From positions 62,001-126,000 of the forward strand of contig NZ_JAJUWT010000004.1 of assembly GCF_021390395.1 (NCBI RefSeq): a DNA stretch of 64,000 nt, read 5' to 3'. Below the pieces are notes generated by a model. That model searched no databases. It was given only the letters and a program-made list of their open reading frames with translations, and had not been told where the DNA came from. Below are positions 17,099 to 23,597 of this stretch, in pieces (position 1 is the first letter of the stretch; each line of letters begins with the position of its first letter). The stretch comes from Saccharothrix sp. S26 (lineage in GTDB: Bacteria; Actinomycetota; Actinomycetes; Mycobacteriales; Pseudonocardiaceae). Position numbers and translations under genes: made by a program.

Positions 17099-18007
17099 GT
17101 GAGGTGGTCGCCCCTGCTGCTGGTGCTCGCGCTGGCCGCCGGCTGCGCGGACAGCCGCACGGTGGCCATCGGTGACGTGCCGGTGGCGGTCGAGTCGGTC
17201 ACCACCACCGGGGACGCCTCGACCGGCACGTTCCGCCTCGACTGCGGGCGCAACGAGGGCCGCCACCTCAACGCCGACAACGTGGTGATCGCGCCCGGCC
17301 GGCCGTTCGGCGCGCACCACACCCACGAGTACGTCGGCAACCTGAGCACGGACGCCGGTTCGACCGACGAGTCGCTGGCCGCCGCCGGCACCACCTGCCC
17401 GGCGGGCGACCGGTCCGCCTACTTCTGGCCGGTGCTGCGGCTGACCGACCGGACCGGGCACGACGCGCACGAGCCCGGCGGCGGCGCGCACGGCAACACC
17501 GGCGAGGTGCTGGCGCCCGCGCGCGTGGAGATCACGTTCAGCGGCAGCCCGGTGAGCCGGGTCGTGCCGATGCCGCGGTTCCTGCGGATGATCACCGGCG
17601 ACCCGGCGGCGCGGACCACCGGTCGCGGCCGGGCGCGGTGGAGCTGCACCGGGTTCGAGGACCGGCGCACCGACCGCTACCCGGAGTGCGAGCCGGGCAG
17701 CGCGGTGCTGCGCGAGTTCGAGTTCCCCAGTTGCTGGGACGGCCGCAACACCGACAGCCCGAGCCACCGGGCGCACGCCGAGTTCCCCGGCTCCAACGGG
17801 GCGTGCCGGCCGGGCACGTTCCCGGTGCCGAAGCTGCGCGTGCGGGCCGCCTACGACGTGCCCGCGGGCCGGCCGTACGCGATCGACAGCTTCCCCGAGC
17901 AGCTGCACGACCCGCGCACCGACCACGCGATGGTCGTCAACGTGATGCCGGTCGAGCTGATGGACCGCGTCACGACCTGCCTGAACACCGGCCGGACCTG
18001 CGCCTAG
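17099..18007 (+). CDS. DUF1996 domain lipoprotein
   Basis: The 302-residue protein has a lipoprotein signal peptide (WSPLLLVLALAAGC, lipobox LAAGC) and a DUF1996-like domain with AHHTHEYVG, TTCPAGDRSAYFWPVL, SCWDGRNTDSPSHRAH and ACRPGTFPVPKL. Such proteins are secreted, are often joined to carbohydrate-binding modules, and have no proven activity. Start GTG 17099 has a poor ribosome site but places the signal peptide correctly. It lies between the membrane paralogue and the sigma factor gene and may belong to this cell-surface group. Confidence 0.78.
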   Translation: MRWSPLLLVLALAAGCADSRTVAIGDVPVAVESVTTTGDASTGTFRLDCGRNEGRHLNADNVVIAPGRPFGAHHTHEYVGNLSTDAGSTDESLAAAGTTCPAGDRSAYFWPVLRLTDRTGHDAHEPGGGAHGNTGEVLAPARVEITFSGSPVSRVVPMPRFLRMITGDPAARTTGRGRARWSCTGFEDRRTDRYPECEPGSAVLREFEFPSCWDGRNTDSPSHRAHAEFPGSNGACRPGTFPVPKLRVRAAYDVPAGRPYAIDSFPEQLHDPRTDHAMVVNVMPVELMDRVTTCLNTGRTCA

Positions 18008-18027
18008 GAAGTTCTGCCCGCCCGGGG

Positions 18028-18055
18028 TGAACCAGAACCGCCCGGCGTCCGTGTC
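18028..18055 (+). promoter_or_regulatory. Putative SigL-type autoregulatory promoter
   Basis: TGAACC (18028-18033), a 16-bp spacer and CGTGTC (18050-18055) match the SigL consensus and the motif at 16.48 kb exactly in both boxes. It lies about 30 bp before the sigma factor start, consistent with autoregulation. Confidence 0.7.
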
Positions 18056-18086
18056 CGGGGCGGTGGTTCACGAGAGGAGTGGGTGG

Positions 18087-18638
18087 ATGGCGGCTCTGTG
18101 GTCCCGGAAACGGGAGGCCGCGGCCGACGAGGCACTGATCCGATCCCTCTACGAGGAGCACGGTCGGGCGCTGCTCGCGTACGCGACGCGGTTGACCGGT
18201 GATCGGGCGGCGGCCGAGGACGTCGTCCAGGAAACCCTCGTGCGCGCGTGGCGGCACCCGGACGCCCTGGTCAACGGCAAGGGCTCGGTCCGCGGCTGGC
18301 TGCTCACGGTGGCGCGCAACATCGTCACGGACCGGGTCAGGGCCAAGGCGGCCCGGCCGCAGGAGGTCGCCGAGGCGCCGACGACCCCGCCGGTGCAGCG
18401 CGACCACGCCGACTCCGTGGTGGACTCGGTGGTCGTGCTCGAAGCCCTGGACCGGCTGTCGGCCGACCACCGCGACGTGCTGCTGGAGATCTACTTCCGC
18501 GGCCGGAGCGTCAGCGAGGCGGCCGCGGCGTTAGGGGTGCCGCCGGGCACGGTGAAATCGAGGTCCCACTACGCGCTGCGGGCGTTGCGAGAGACGTTCG
18601 CCGGGCACCAGGTCGCGCTGAAGGGGGTGGCCGGATGA
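18087..18638 (+). CDS. sigL: ECF RNA polymerase sigma factor, SigL type
   Basis: The 183-residue protein has region 2 (LIRSLYEEHGRALLAYATRL, DVVQETLVRAWRHP) and region 4 (LSADHRDVLLEIYFRGRSVSEAAAALGVPPGTVKSRSHYALRAL). Size, the RGRSVSEAA motif and the zinc-finger anti-sigma partner fit the SigL/SigK-like group. ATG 18087 follows GAGAGGAG. Its stop overlaps the start of the anti-sigma gene by 4 bp, so the two are translationally coupled. The SigL consensus promoter upstream supports the name. Confidence 0.88.
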   Translation: MAALWSRKREAAADEALIRSLYEEHGRALLAYATRLTGDRAAAEDVVQETLVRAWRHPDALVNGKGSVRGWLLTVARNIVTDRVRAKAARPQEVAEAPTTPPVQRDHADSVVDSVVVLEALDRLSADHRDVLLEIYFRGRSVSEAAAALGVPPGTVKSRSHYALRALRETFAGHQVALKGVAG

Positions 18639-19336
18639 CCACGGACCACGATCAACAGCTGCTCGGCGCATACGTGCTGGGCGTGCTCGACGAGCGGGAG
18701 GCGCGTGCCGTGGAGGACCACCTGGCGTCCTGCCCGCGGTGCCGCGCGGAGTCGGCCGAGCTGCGGGCGGTGGAGGAGGCGATGGGCGGCGTGCCGCCGG
18801 AGGCGCTGCTCGACGGCCCGCCCGAGGGCGGCGACCTGTTGTTGCGGCGGACGTTGCGGCAGGTGCGGTCGGAGCGCGACGTGCGGTCGCGCCGCCGCCG
18901 GGTCGGTCTGGGCCTGGTCGCCGCGGCGGCGGCCGCGATCGTGCTCGGCGGTGGTTTCGCGGTCGGCCGGGGCACCGCGCCGGACGTGGCGGCGGTCCAG
19001 CAGACGACGAACCCGCCCGTGCCGCCCGCCGGGACCAAGCTCGGGTCGGCCACCGACCCGGTCACCGGCGCGCGGATGACCGTGCAGGTCCGGCCCGCCG
19101 CCGGGTGGGTGCGGGTGAACGCGTCCGTGGCGGGCGTCGCGCAGGGCGAGAAGTGCCGGCTGTTCGTCGTCGCCAAGGACGGCAGCAGGCAGGAGGCGGG
19201 CAGTTGGCTCGTCTCGGCGGCGGGGGAGGAGGACGGCACGAACCTCGACGGCTCGGCGCTCGTCGCGCCCGAGGACGTCGTGGCGGTCGAGGTGCGCGAC
19301 TTCGACGACGAGCGGATCGTCATCGTGCCGGTGTAG
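18635..19336 (+). CDS. rslA: Zinc-finger anti-sigma factor (RslA-like), membrane anchored
   Basis: The 233-residue protein has an N-terminal ZAS domain with the zinc motif HLASCPRC preceded by LLGAYVLGVLDEREARAVEDHL, then one membrane helix (GLGLVAAAAAAIVLGGGFAVG) and an outer domain of about 110 residues. The head is expected to bind and hold the sigma factor at the membrane; zinc-cysteine oxidation releases it in known relatives. ATG 18635 overlaps the sigma stop. The outer domain has a paralogue without the zinc finger at 16.6 kb. Confidence 0.88.
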   Translation: MTTDHDQQLLGAYVLGVLDEREARAVEDHLASCPRCRAESAELRAVEEAMGGVPPEALLDGPPEGGDLLLRRTLRQVRSERDVRSRRRRVGLGLVAAAAAAIVLGGGFAVGRGTAPDVAAVQQTTNPPVPPAGTKLGSATDPVTGARMTVQVRPAAGWVRVNASVAGVAQGEKCRLFVVAKDGSRQEAGSWLVSAAGEEDGTNLDGSALVAPEDVVAVEVRDFDDERIVIVPV

Positions 19337-19344
19337 GCGGTGCG

Positions 19345-19375
19345 GCCCCCGTGCGCGGTCGTCGCGCACGGGGGC
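19345..19375. terminator. Bidirectional hairpin terminator
   Basis: GCCCCCGTGCGCG and its exact complement form a 13-bp stem around a 5-base loop. It sits between the convergent anti-sigma and quinone reductase genes. Confidence 0.8.
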
Positions 19376-19382
19376 GCGCGGG

Positions 19383-20339
19383 TCAGGGCTTGAGCACGAC
19401 CTTGCCCACGGTGGCGCGGCCCTCCAGCGCGGTGTGCGCCTTGGCGGCCTCGCTGAGCGGGAACGTGGTGGTCAGCGGGGTGAGGCGACCCTCGGCCAGC
19501 GCGCGCAGGGACAGCTCCTCCAGCCCGCGCAGGTTCGTGCCCTTCATCATCCGGGGTCCGACGACGACCGACGCGGTGATGCCGAGGCGGTAGAGGTCGG
19601 CGGTCTCGATGCGGGTCGGTTCGCCCGCCGTCCACCCGAACAGCAGGACCCGGCCGCCGATGCCGAGCAGCTCCAGCGCCTGGCGGCCGGCCTCGCCGCC
19701 GACGCCGTCGAGCACCACGCTCACCTCGCCGATGCCCTCGTGCCAGTCGGGCCGGGTGTAGTCGGCCACCACGTCCGCGCCCAACTGGCGGACCAGGTCC
19801 AGCTTGGCGGTGCTCGCCACGCCGACGACCCTGGCCCCGACCGCCTTGGCCTCCTGCACGAACAACGCGCCCAGCCCGCCGGCCGCCGACGTCACGAGCA
19901 CCACGTCGTCCGCGGTGATCTCGGCGATGCGCAGCACGCCCACGGCGGTGCGCCCGGTGCCGATCATGGCCACGGCGGCGTCGTCGGACACGTGGTCGGG
20001 CAGCTCGTGCAGCGAGGCGGCGTTCGCCACGGCCTGCTCGGCGTACCCGCCACTGGCCTGGCCGAGGTGGGCGACGACCCGCTTGCCCAGCCAGTGCGGC
20101 TCCACGCCGTCGCCCAGCTTCGTGACGACGCCGGCGACCTCCCGACCGGGCGTCATGGGCAGCTCGGGCAGCGGGAACGGCCCACCGTGCTCACCGCGCC
20201 GGATCGACGTGTCGAGCAGGTGCACCCCGGCCGCGGACACCGCGATCCTGACCTGGCCCGCGCCGGGCTCCGGCTCGGGCACCCGCTCGAACCGCAGGTT
20301 CTCCGCCGGACCGAACTCGTGCTGAACGATGGCGTGCAT
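19383..20339 (-). CDS. NADPH:quinone reductase / zinc-type alcohol dehydrogenase-like protein
   Basis: This 318-residue MDR-superfamily enzyme has an N-terminal GroES-like domain (AVSAAGVHLLDTSIRRG, MTPGREVAGVV) and a Rossmann domain (VLVTSAAGGLGALFVQEAKAVGARVVG). The structural-zinc cysteines are absent, as in quinone oxidoreductases. ATG 20339 is preceded by GAGGGGAA. A MerR-type promoter lies about 30 bp upstream, so induction by a redox or drug-sensing MerR protein is likely, although no merR gene is adjacent. It would use NADPH to reduce quinones or enones. Confidence 0.88.
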   Translation of the reverse strand: MHAIVQHEFGPAENLRFERVPEPEPGAGQVRIAVSAAGVHLLDTSIRRGEHGGPFPLPELPMTPGREVAGVVTKLGDGVEPHWLGKRVVAHLGQASGGYAEQAVANAASLHELPDHVSDDAAVAMIGTGRTAVGVLRIAEITADDVVLVTSAAGGLGALFVQEAKAVGARVVGVASTAKLDLVRQLGADVVADYTRPDWHEGIGEVSVVLDGVGGEAGRQALELLGIGGRVLLFGWTAGEPTRIETADLYRLGITASVVVGPRMMKGTNLRGLEELSLRALAEGRLTPLTTTFPLSEAAKAHTALEGRATVGKVVLKP

Positions 20340-20370
20340 CTCGTGTTCCCCTCTGCGAGCGACTGCCGCC

Positions 20371-20401
20371 ACGCTAGGAGTTCGAGTTAAGTCGAGGTCA
20401 A
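20371..20401 (-). promoter_or_regulatory. MerR-type promoter (19-bp spacer with dyad) for the quinone reductase
   Basis: On the minus strand TTGACC (20396-20401) and TAGCGT (20371-20376) are separated by 19 bp, longer than normal. The spacer holds a dyad TCGAcTTAAcTCGA centred on TTAA. An overlong spacer with a dyad is the hallmark of MerR/SoxR-family activated promoters. Confidence 0.7.
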
Positions 20402-20558
20402 CGCCGAGTGACCTCCGCGACGGCCGGGTCCGCCGACCTCGTCGGACCGACCGGTCGGGCCGGCGTCGGCCGGCGCCCCGATCCCGGAGGTCTCTCTTCC
20501 GGCGCTGTCCGACGCTCTGCCGGACCGGTTCGACCAATTCGCGAACGCCGTAATTGCT

Positions 20559-20590
20559 TTGACGGCGAGCGGTCCGTTCGGAGATAGTAT
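20559..20590 (+). promoter_or_regulatory. Possible promoter of an orphan short transcript
   Basis: TTGACG (20559-20564) is followed by GATAGT (18-bp spacer) or TAGTAT (20-bp spacer). A CACACC-GCAGT-GGTGTG inverted repeat (20595-20611) lies at the expected transcription start and could be an operator or an RNA hairpin. The surrounding bases are noticeably lower in GC than the rest of the window. Confidence 0.45.
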
Positions 20591-20634
20591 CGGTCACACC
20601 GCAGTGGTGTGCGACAATCACAAAGGGGACCTTC

Positions 20635-20706
20635 GTGAACTGCCGGGAGACCGAGTGGAACGGCTCCGCGACGCGTACGTCCGGTGATCGGGGCCAGCGC
20701 TTCTGA
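20635..20706 (+). CDS. Possible 23-residue small open reading frame
   Basis: GTG 20635 has a strong AAAGGGGA site 6 bp upstream and encodes MNCRETEWNGSATRTSGDRG plus three residues. It resembles no family I know. It lies in a 690-bp gap between a divergent reductase and the DUF4383 gene. Support comes only from the ribosome site and the promoter-like sequence upstream; it could equally be non-coding leader RNA. Confidence 0.3.
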   Translation: MNCRETEWNGSATRTSGDRGQRF

Positions 20707-20881
20707 CCTGCCCGTACGCCGAATGGAGCGATACGGTGCACAATTATTGGGAAATCGTATCGACCTATTGGCTGCGATGATGCGACGCGCATTCGGCGCG
20801 GTACGGCGGCCCGACCTTCATGGGGTGGGTCGGGACGGATGGACCCCGGCACGACGGGGAGTGCGACTCCTGTCGGGAAAG

Positions 20882-20909
20882 GGGGGACGGGTTCGTGCGC
20901 CCGTCCCCC
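20882..20909 (+). terminator. Strong hairpin closing the 20.6-20.9 kb intergenic unit
   Basis: GGGGGACGGG and CCCGTCCCCC form a 10-bp perfect stem around TTCGTGCG. It lies after the possible small transcript and before the DUF4383 promoter. The rest of the gap (about 20710-20880) contains a CGATACG...CGTATCG inverted repeat but no gene I can support. Confidence 0.6.
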
Positions 20910-20942
20910 GCCCCCATTCGGCGCGGACCGCGGCACGGGTCT

Positions 20943-20968
20943 GTTTGCGGTTCGGACCGGCCGGGTAG
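20943..20968 (+). promoter_or_regulatory. Putative SigF-type promoter of the DUF4383 gene
   Basis: GTTT (20943-20946), a 16-bp spacer and GGGTAG (20963-20968) fit the SigB/SigF consensus (GTTT, 14-17 bp, GGGTA). It ends 57 bp before the start codon. Confidence 0.6.
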
Positions 20969-21025
20969 TCGGTGGGCGTCCGGAGCCCGGTCAGACGGGC
21001 TCGTGGTCCTCAGTTGGAGGGCGAG

Positions 21026-21766
21026 ATGACCCACCACTCGACCGTCGGTCGCGTCAAGGTCGCGGGCCTGCAACCCGCCCAGGTGCTGGCAGGCCTGGTC
21101 GGCCTGGTCTTCCTCGCGTTGGGTGTGCTGGGCTTCGTGCGCACCGGGTTCGGCGACTTCGCGGGCGACAACCACGCGATGCTGCTCGGGTTCACCCTGA
21201 ACCCGCTGCACAACGTCGTCCACCTGGCGTTCGGCGTGCTCGGCCTGCTCATGGCGAGCACGTCCGGCCTGGCCCGGCTGTACGGCTGGATCCTGTTCCT
21301 CGCCTACGGCGCCGTGGCGCTGTGGGGGCTGGCCCTGGCCGGTGTGTTCGCCACCAACCCGGTCGCGGGCCTGGGCAACCCCCTGGCGCTCAACGTGAAC
21401 GACAACTGGCTGCACCTCGGCCTCGCCGCCGTGGGCCTGCTGATCGCGGTGCTGCCCGCGCGGCGCAAGATCGTGACGGAACCCCCGGTGGACACCAGCA
21501 CCGGTGAGCCGATCGCCCCGGTCGGTACCGACGACACCGTCGTCGGCGGGCGCGAGCAGCTCCGTCACCGCCGCGAAGCCAGCATCCGCGACCCCAAGGC
21601 CGACCCGGTGACGCAGGAGATGCCGACCCAGCGGGTCGACGACTCGCGGCACGGCGCGCACCCCGACGAGCGGATCGAATCGATGGACCCGACCGTGAAC
21701 CCGCGGCCGGTCCAGCCGATCGACCCGGCCATCGCGGAGCAGCACAGGTCGCGGTTCAGCCGGTGA
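21026..21766 (+). CDS. DUF4383 family membrane protein with hydrophilic C-terminal tail
   Basis: The 246-residue protein has four membrane segments in its first 150 residues (VLAGLVGLVFLALGVLGFV, FTLNPLHNVVHLAFGVLGLL, LYGWILFLAYGAVALWGLAL, WLHLGLAAVGLLIAVLP), with the LNPLHNVVHL and NDNWLHLGL motifs typical of DUF4383. A charged tail of about 90 residues follows and looks unstructured. ATG 21026 has GGAGG upstream. A SigF-type promoter suggests a stress-induced envelope protein; the molecular role is unknown. Confidence 0.82.
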   Translation: MTHHSTVGRVKVAGLQPAQVLAGLVGLVFLALGVLGFVRTGFGDFAGDNHAMLLGFTLNPLHNVVHLAFGVLGLLMASTSGLARLYGWILFLAYGAVALWGLALAGVFATNPVAGLGNPLALNVNDNWLHLGLAAVGLLIAVLPARRKIVTEPPVDTSTGEPIAPVGTDDTVVGGREQLRHRREASIRDPKADPVTQEMPTQRVDDSRHGAHPDERIESMDPTVNPRPVQPIDPAIAEQHRSRFSR

Positions 21767-21795
21767 CGCGCACCGCGCGGCACTGACGCACGTCG

Positions 21796-21829
21796 GCGGC
21801 GCACGGCCCCTGTGGGGACCGTGCGCCGC
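21796..21829. terminator. Bidirectional hairpin terminator
   Basis: GCGGCGCACGG and its complement form an 11-bp stem, continued by CCCC-TGT-GGGG inside with one bulged base. It separates the convergent DUF4383 and aldo/keto reductase genes. Confidence 0.75.
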
Positions 21830-21841
21830 TGTGCGTCGTGG

Positions 21842-22786
21842 TCAGGCCGCCGAGTCGAGGCGGTCCACCTGGTCGTCGTCCAGCTTGATCTCCAACGCCC
21901 CCAACGTTTCCTCGAGCTGCGCGACGGACGTGGCCCCCACCAGCGGGATGATGTCCTGGCGCAGCAGCCACGCGAGGACGACCTGGTTGACCGTCGCGCC
22001 GAGCTCCGCCGCGACCTGGTGCAGCACCTCGAGCCGCCGCGTCGTGCCGGGGTGGTCGTACTCCTGACCCAGCGGCTTGTCCCGGTACCGGCCCGCGAGC
22101 AGCGCCGAGTACGCCACCAGCGCCACGTCGCCCTCGGCCGCCGCGTAGTCGAGCAGTTCGTCGGTCATGTGCACGTGACCGCCTTCGGGCAGCGTCACGT
22201 TCGGCCGCGGTCGCAGGTAGCTGTAGCGCTGCTGCACGGCGGCGTAGGCGGGCCACCCGTTGGCCCGCGACACCGCCCGTGCCCGCTCGAACCGCCAGGT
22301 GGCGTGGTTGCTGGCCGCGATCTCGCGGACCTTGCCCTCCCGCACGAGGGACGCGAACCCGCCGAGCGTGTCCTCCAGCGTGACGCTGCGGTCCTCGATG
22401 TGGCTGTAGTAGAGGTCGACGTGGTCCACGCCCAGCCGCTCCAGGCTCGCCGCGGCGGCACGGCGGATCGTGTCACCGGACAGCCCTTCGGCGTTATCCA
22501 GGCCCGTGCCCGGCGTCAACGGCCGGGCGCCCACCTTGGTGGCCAACACCATCGCGTCGCGGTTGCCCCGCGCGGCCAGCCAGCGGCCGACCGCCAGCTC
22601 GCTCTCGTCACCCGTGCCGCCGTCCCAGAACACGTAGTTGTTCGAGGTGTCCAGGAAGGTGCCGCCCGCCTCGGCGAAGCGGTCCATGATCGCGAACGAG
22701 GTCCGGTCGTCCACCCACTTCCCGAACGGCAGCGTGCCCAGTGCCAGGGCGCTGACCTCCAGTGAACCGATGCGCTGTCGTCTCAT
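21842..22786 (-). CDS. Aldo/keto reductase
   Basis: The 314-residue AKR barrel has LALGTLPFGKW near the start, FLDTSNNYVFWDGGTGDES with the catalytic Asp and Tyr, LATKVGARP with the lysine, VDLYYSHIED with the histidine, and a C-terminal NADPH-binding segment ending IPLVGATS. ATG 22786 has no clear ribosome site. The -10 box of the upstream MerR-type promoter is only seven bases away, so a leaderless mRNA is likely. Substrate is unknown; detoxification of carbonyl compounds is a common role. Confidence 0.9.
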   Translation of the reverse strand: MRRQRIGSLEVSALALGTLPFGKWVDDRTSFAIMDRFAEAGGTFLDTSNNYVFWDGGTGDESELAVGRWLAARGNRDAMVLATKVGARPLTPGTGLDNAEGLSGDTIRRAAAASLERLGVDHVDLYYSHIEDRSVTLEDTLGGFASLVREGKVREIAASNHATWRFERARAVSRANGWPAYAAVQQRYSYLRPRPNVTLPEGGHVHMTDELLDYAAAEGDVALVAYSALLAGRYRDKPLGQEYDHPGTTRRLEVLHQVAAELGATVNQVVLAWLLRQDIIPLVGATSVAQLEETLGALEIKLDDDQVDRLDSAA

Positions 22787-22793
22787 GGCGGTC

Positions 22794-22824
22794 AGCCTGG
22801 GTGCTGGAGCGCGCTCCAGGTCAA
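22794..22824 (-). promoter_or_regulatory. MerR-type promoter with 16-bp palindrome for the aldo/keto reductase
   Basis: On the minus strand TTGACC (22819-22824) and CAGGCT (22794-22799) are 19 bp apart. The spacer contains the perfect palindrome CTGGAGCGCGCTCCAG (22804-22819). This geometry is typical of MerR-activated promoters. Transcription would start at the ATG. Confidence 0.72.
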
Positions 22825-22856
22825 GCCCGGTGGCCCGCGTGGCATGCTGGCGGGCG

Positions 22857-23519
22857 ATGTCGACACTGACGCTGACGAAGTGGGCACCCGCCGTGCTGGC
22901 CCTGGTCCTGGTGGCCAGTCCCGGGGTGTGGCGGTACAGCAGGCACGTGATCACGATCGCGCACGAGGCCGGGCACGCCCTCGTCGCGCTGCTCACCGGC
23001 CGCCGGCTGGAGGGCATCAAGCTCAACTCCGACACCTCCGGCGTCACGGTGTCGCGCGGACGGCCCACCGGCCTGGCCGTCGTGCTCATGTACTTCGCCG
23101 GGTACGTGACGCCGTCGTTGCTCGGGCTGGGCGCGGCGGCGCTGGTGACGGCCGACCAGGTCCGGCCGCTGCTGTGGGCGACGGTGGTGCTGCTGGTCGG
23201 GATGCTGGTCATGATCCGCAACGTGTTCGGCGTGGTCTCCGTGGTGGTGACCGGCGCGGTCATGTTCGCCGTGTCCTGGTACGCCACGGCGCCGTGGCAG
23301 GCGGCGTTCGCGCTGTTCGTGGCGTGGTTCCTGCTGCTGGGCGGTGTCCGGCCGGTCGGCGAGTTGCAGCGGCGGCGGATGCGCGGGCTGGCGCGGCAGT
23401 CGGACGCCGACCAGCTGGCCCGCATCACGCGGGTGCCCGGCCTGGTGTGGGTGCTGCTGTTCGCCGGCGTGACGGTCGGGACGTTGCTGCTGGGCGGGCG
23501 GCTGCTGCTGCCGCTGTAG
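22857..23519 (+). CDS. M50B-like membrane zinc metallopeptidase
   Basis: The 220-residue integral membrane protein has the zinc-protease motif HEAGH (ITIAHEAGHALVALLTGRRLEGI) between hydrophobic segments, followed by at least five more membrane helices, and AGYVTPSLLG, a motif seen in the Peptidase_M50B family. These are small site-2-protease-like proteins of actinobacteria with no firm substrate. ATG 22857 has no strong ribosome site. The region upstream is shared with the divergent aldo/keto reductase promoter. Confidence 0.8.
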   Translation: MSTLTLTKWAPAVLALVLVASPGVWRYSRHVITIAHEAGHALVALLTGRRLEGIKLNSDTSGVTVSRGRPTGLAVVLMYFAGYVTPSLLGLGAAALVTADQVRPLLWATVVLLVGMLVMIRNVFGVVSVVVTGAVMFAVSWYATAPWQAAFALFVAWFLLLGGVRPVGELQRRRMRGLARQSDADQLARITRVPGLVWVLLFAGVTVGTLLLGGRLLLPL

Positions 23520-23547
23520 CGGACGTCGCCCGGACGCGGCACGCGTC

Positions 23548-23572
23548 GTTAGGAGCCGCGGTGGTCGGGTAG
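23548..23572 (+). promoter_or_regulatory. Possible SigF-type promoter of the TPP enzyme operon
   Basis: GTTA (23548-23551), a 15-bp spacer and GGGTAG (23567-23572) approximate the SigF consensus, with one mismatch in the -35. It ends 25 bp before the start codon, which itself has a strong ribosome site. Confidence 0.45.
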
Positions 23573-23597
23573 TCCAGTCCCGTCGAGGGAGGACGCC

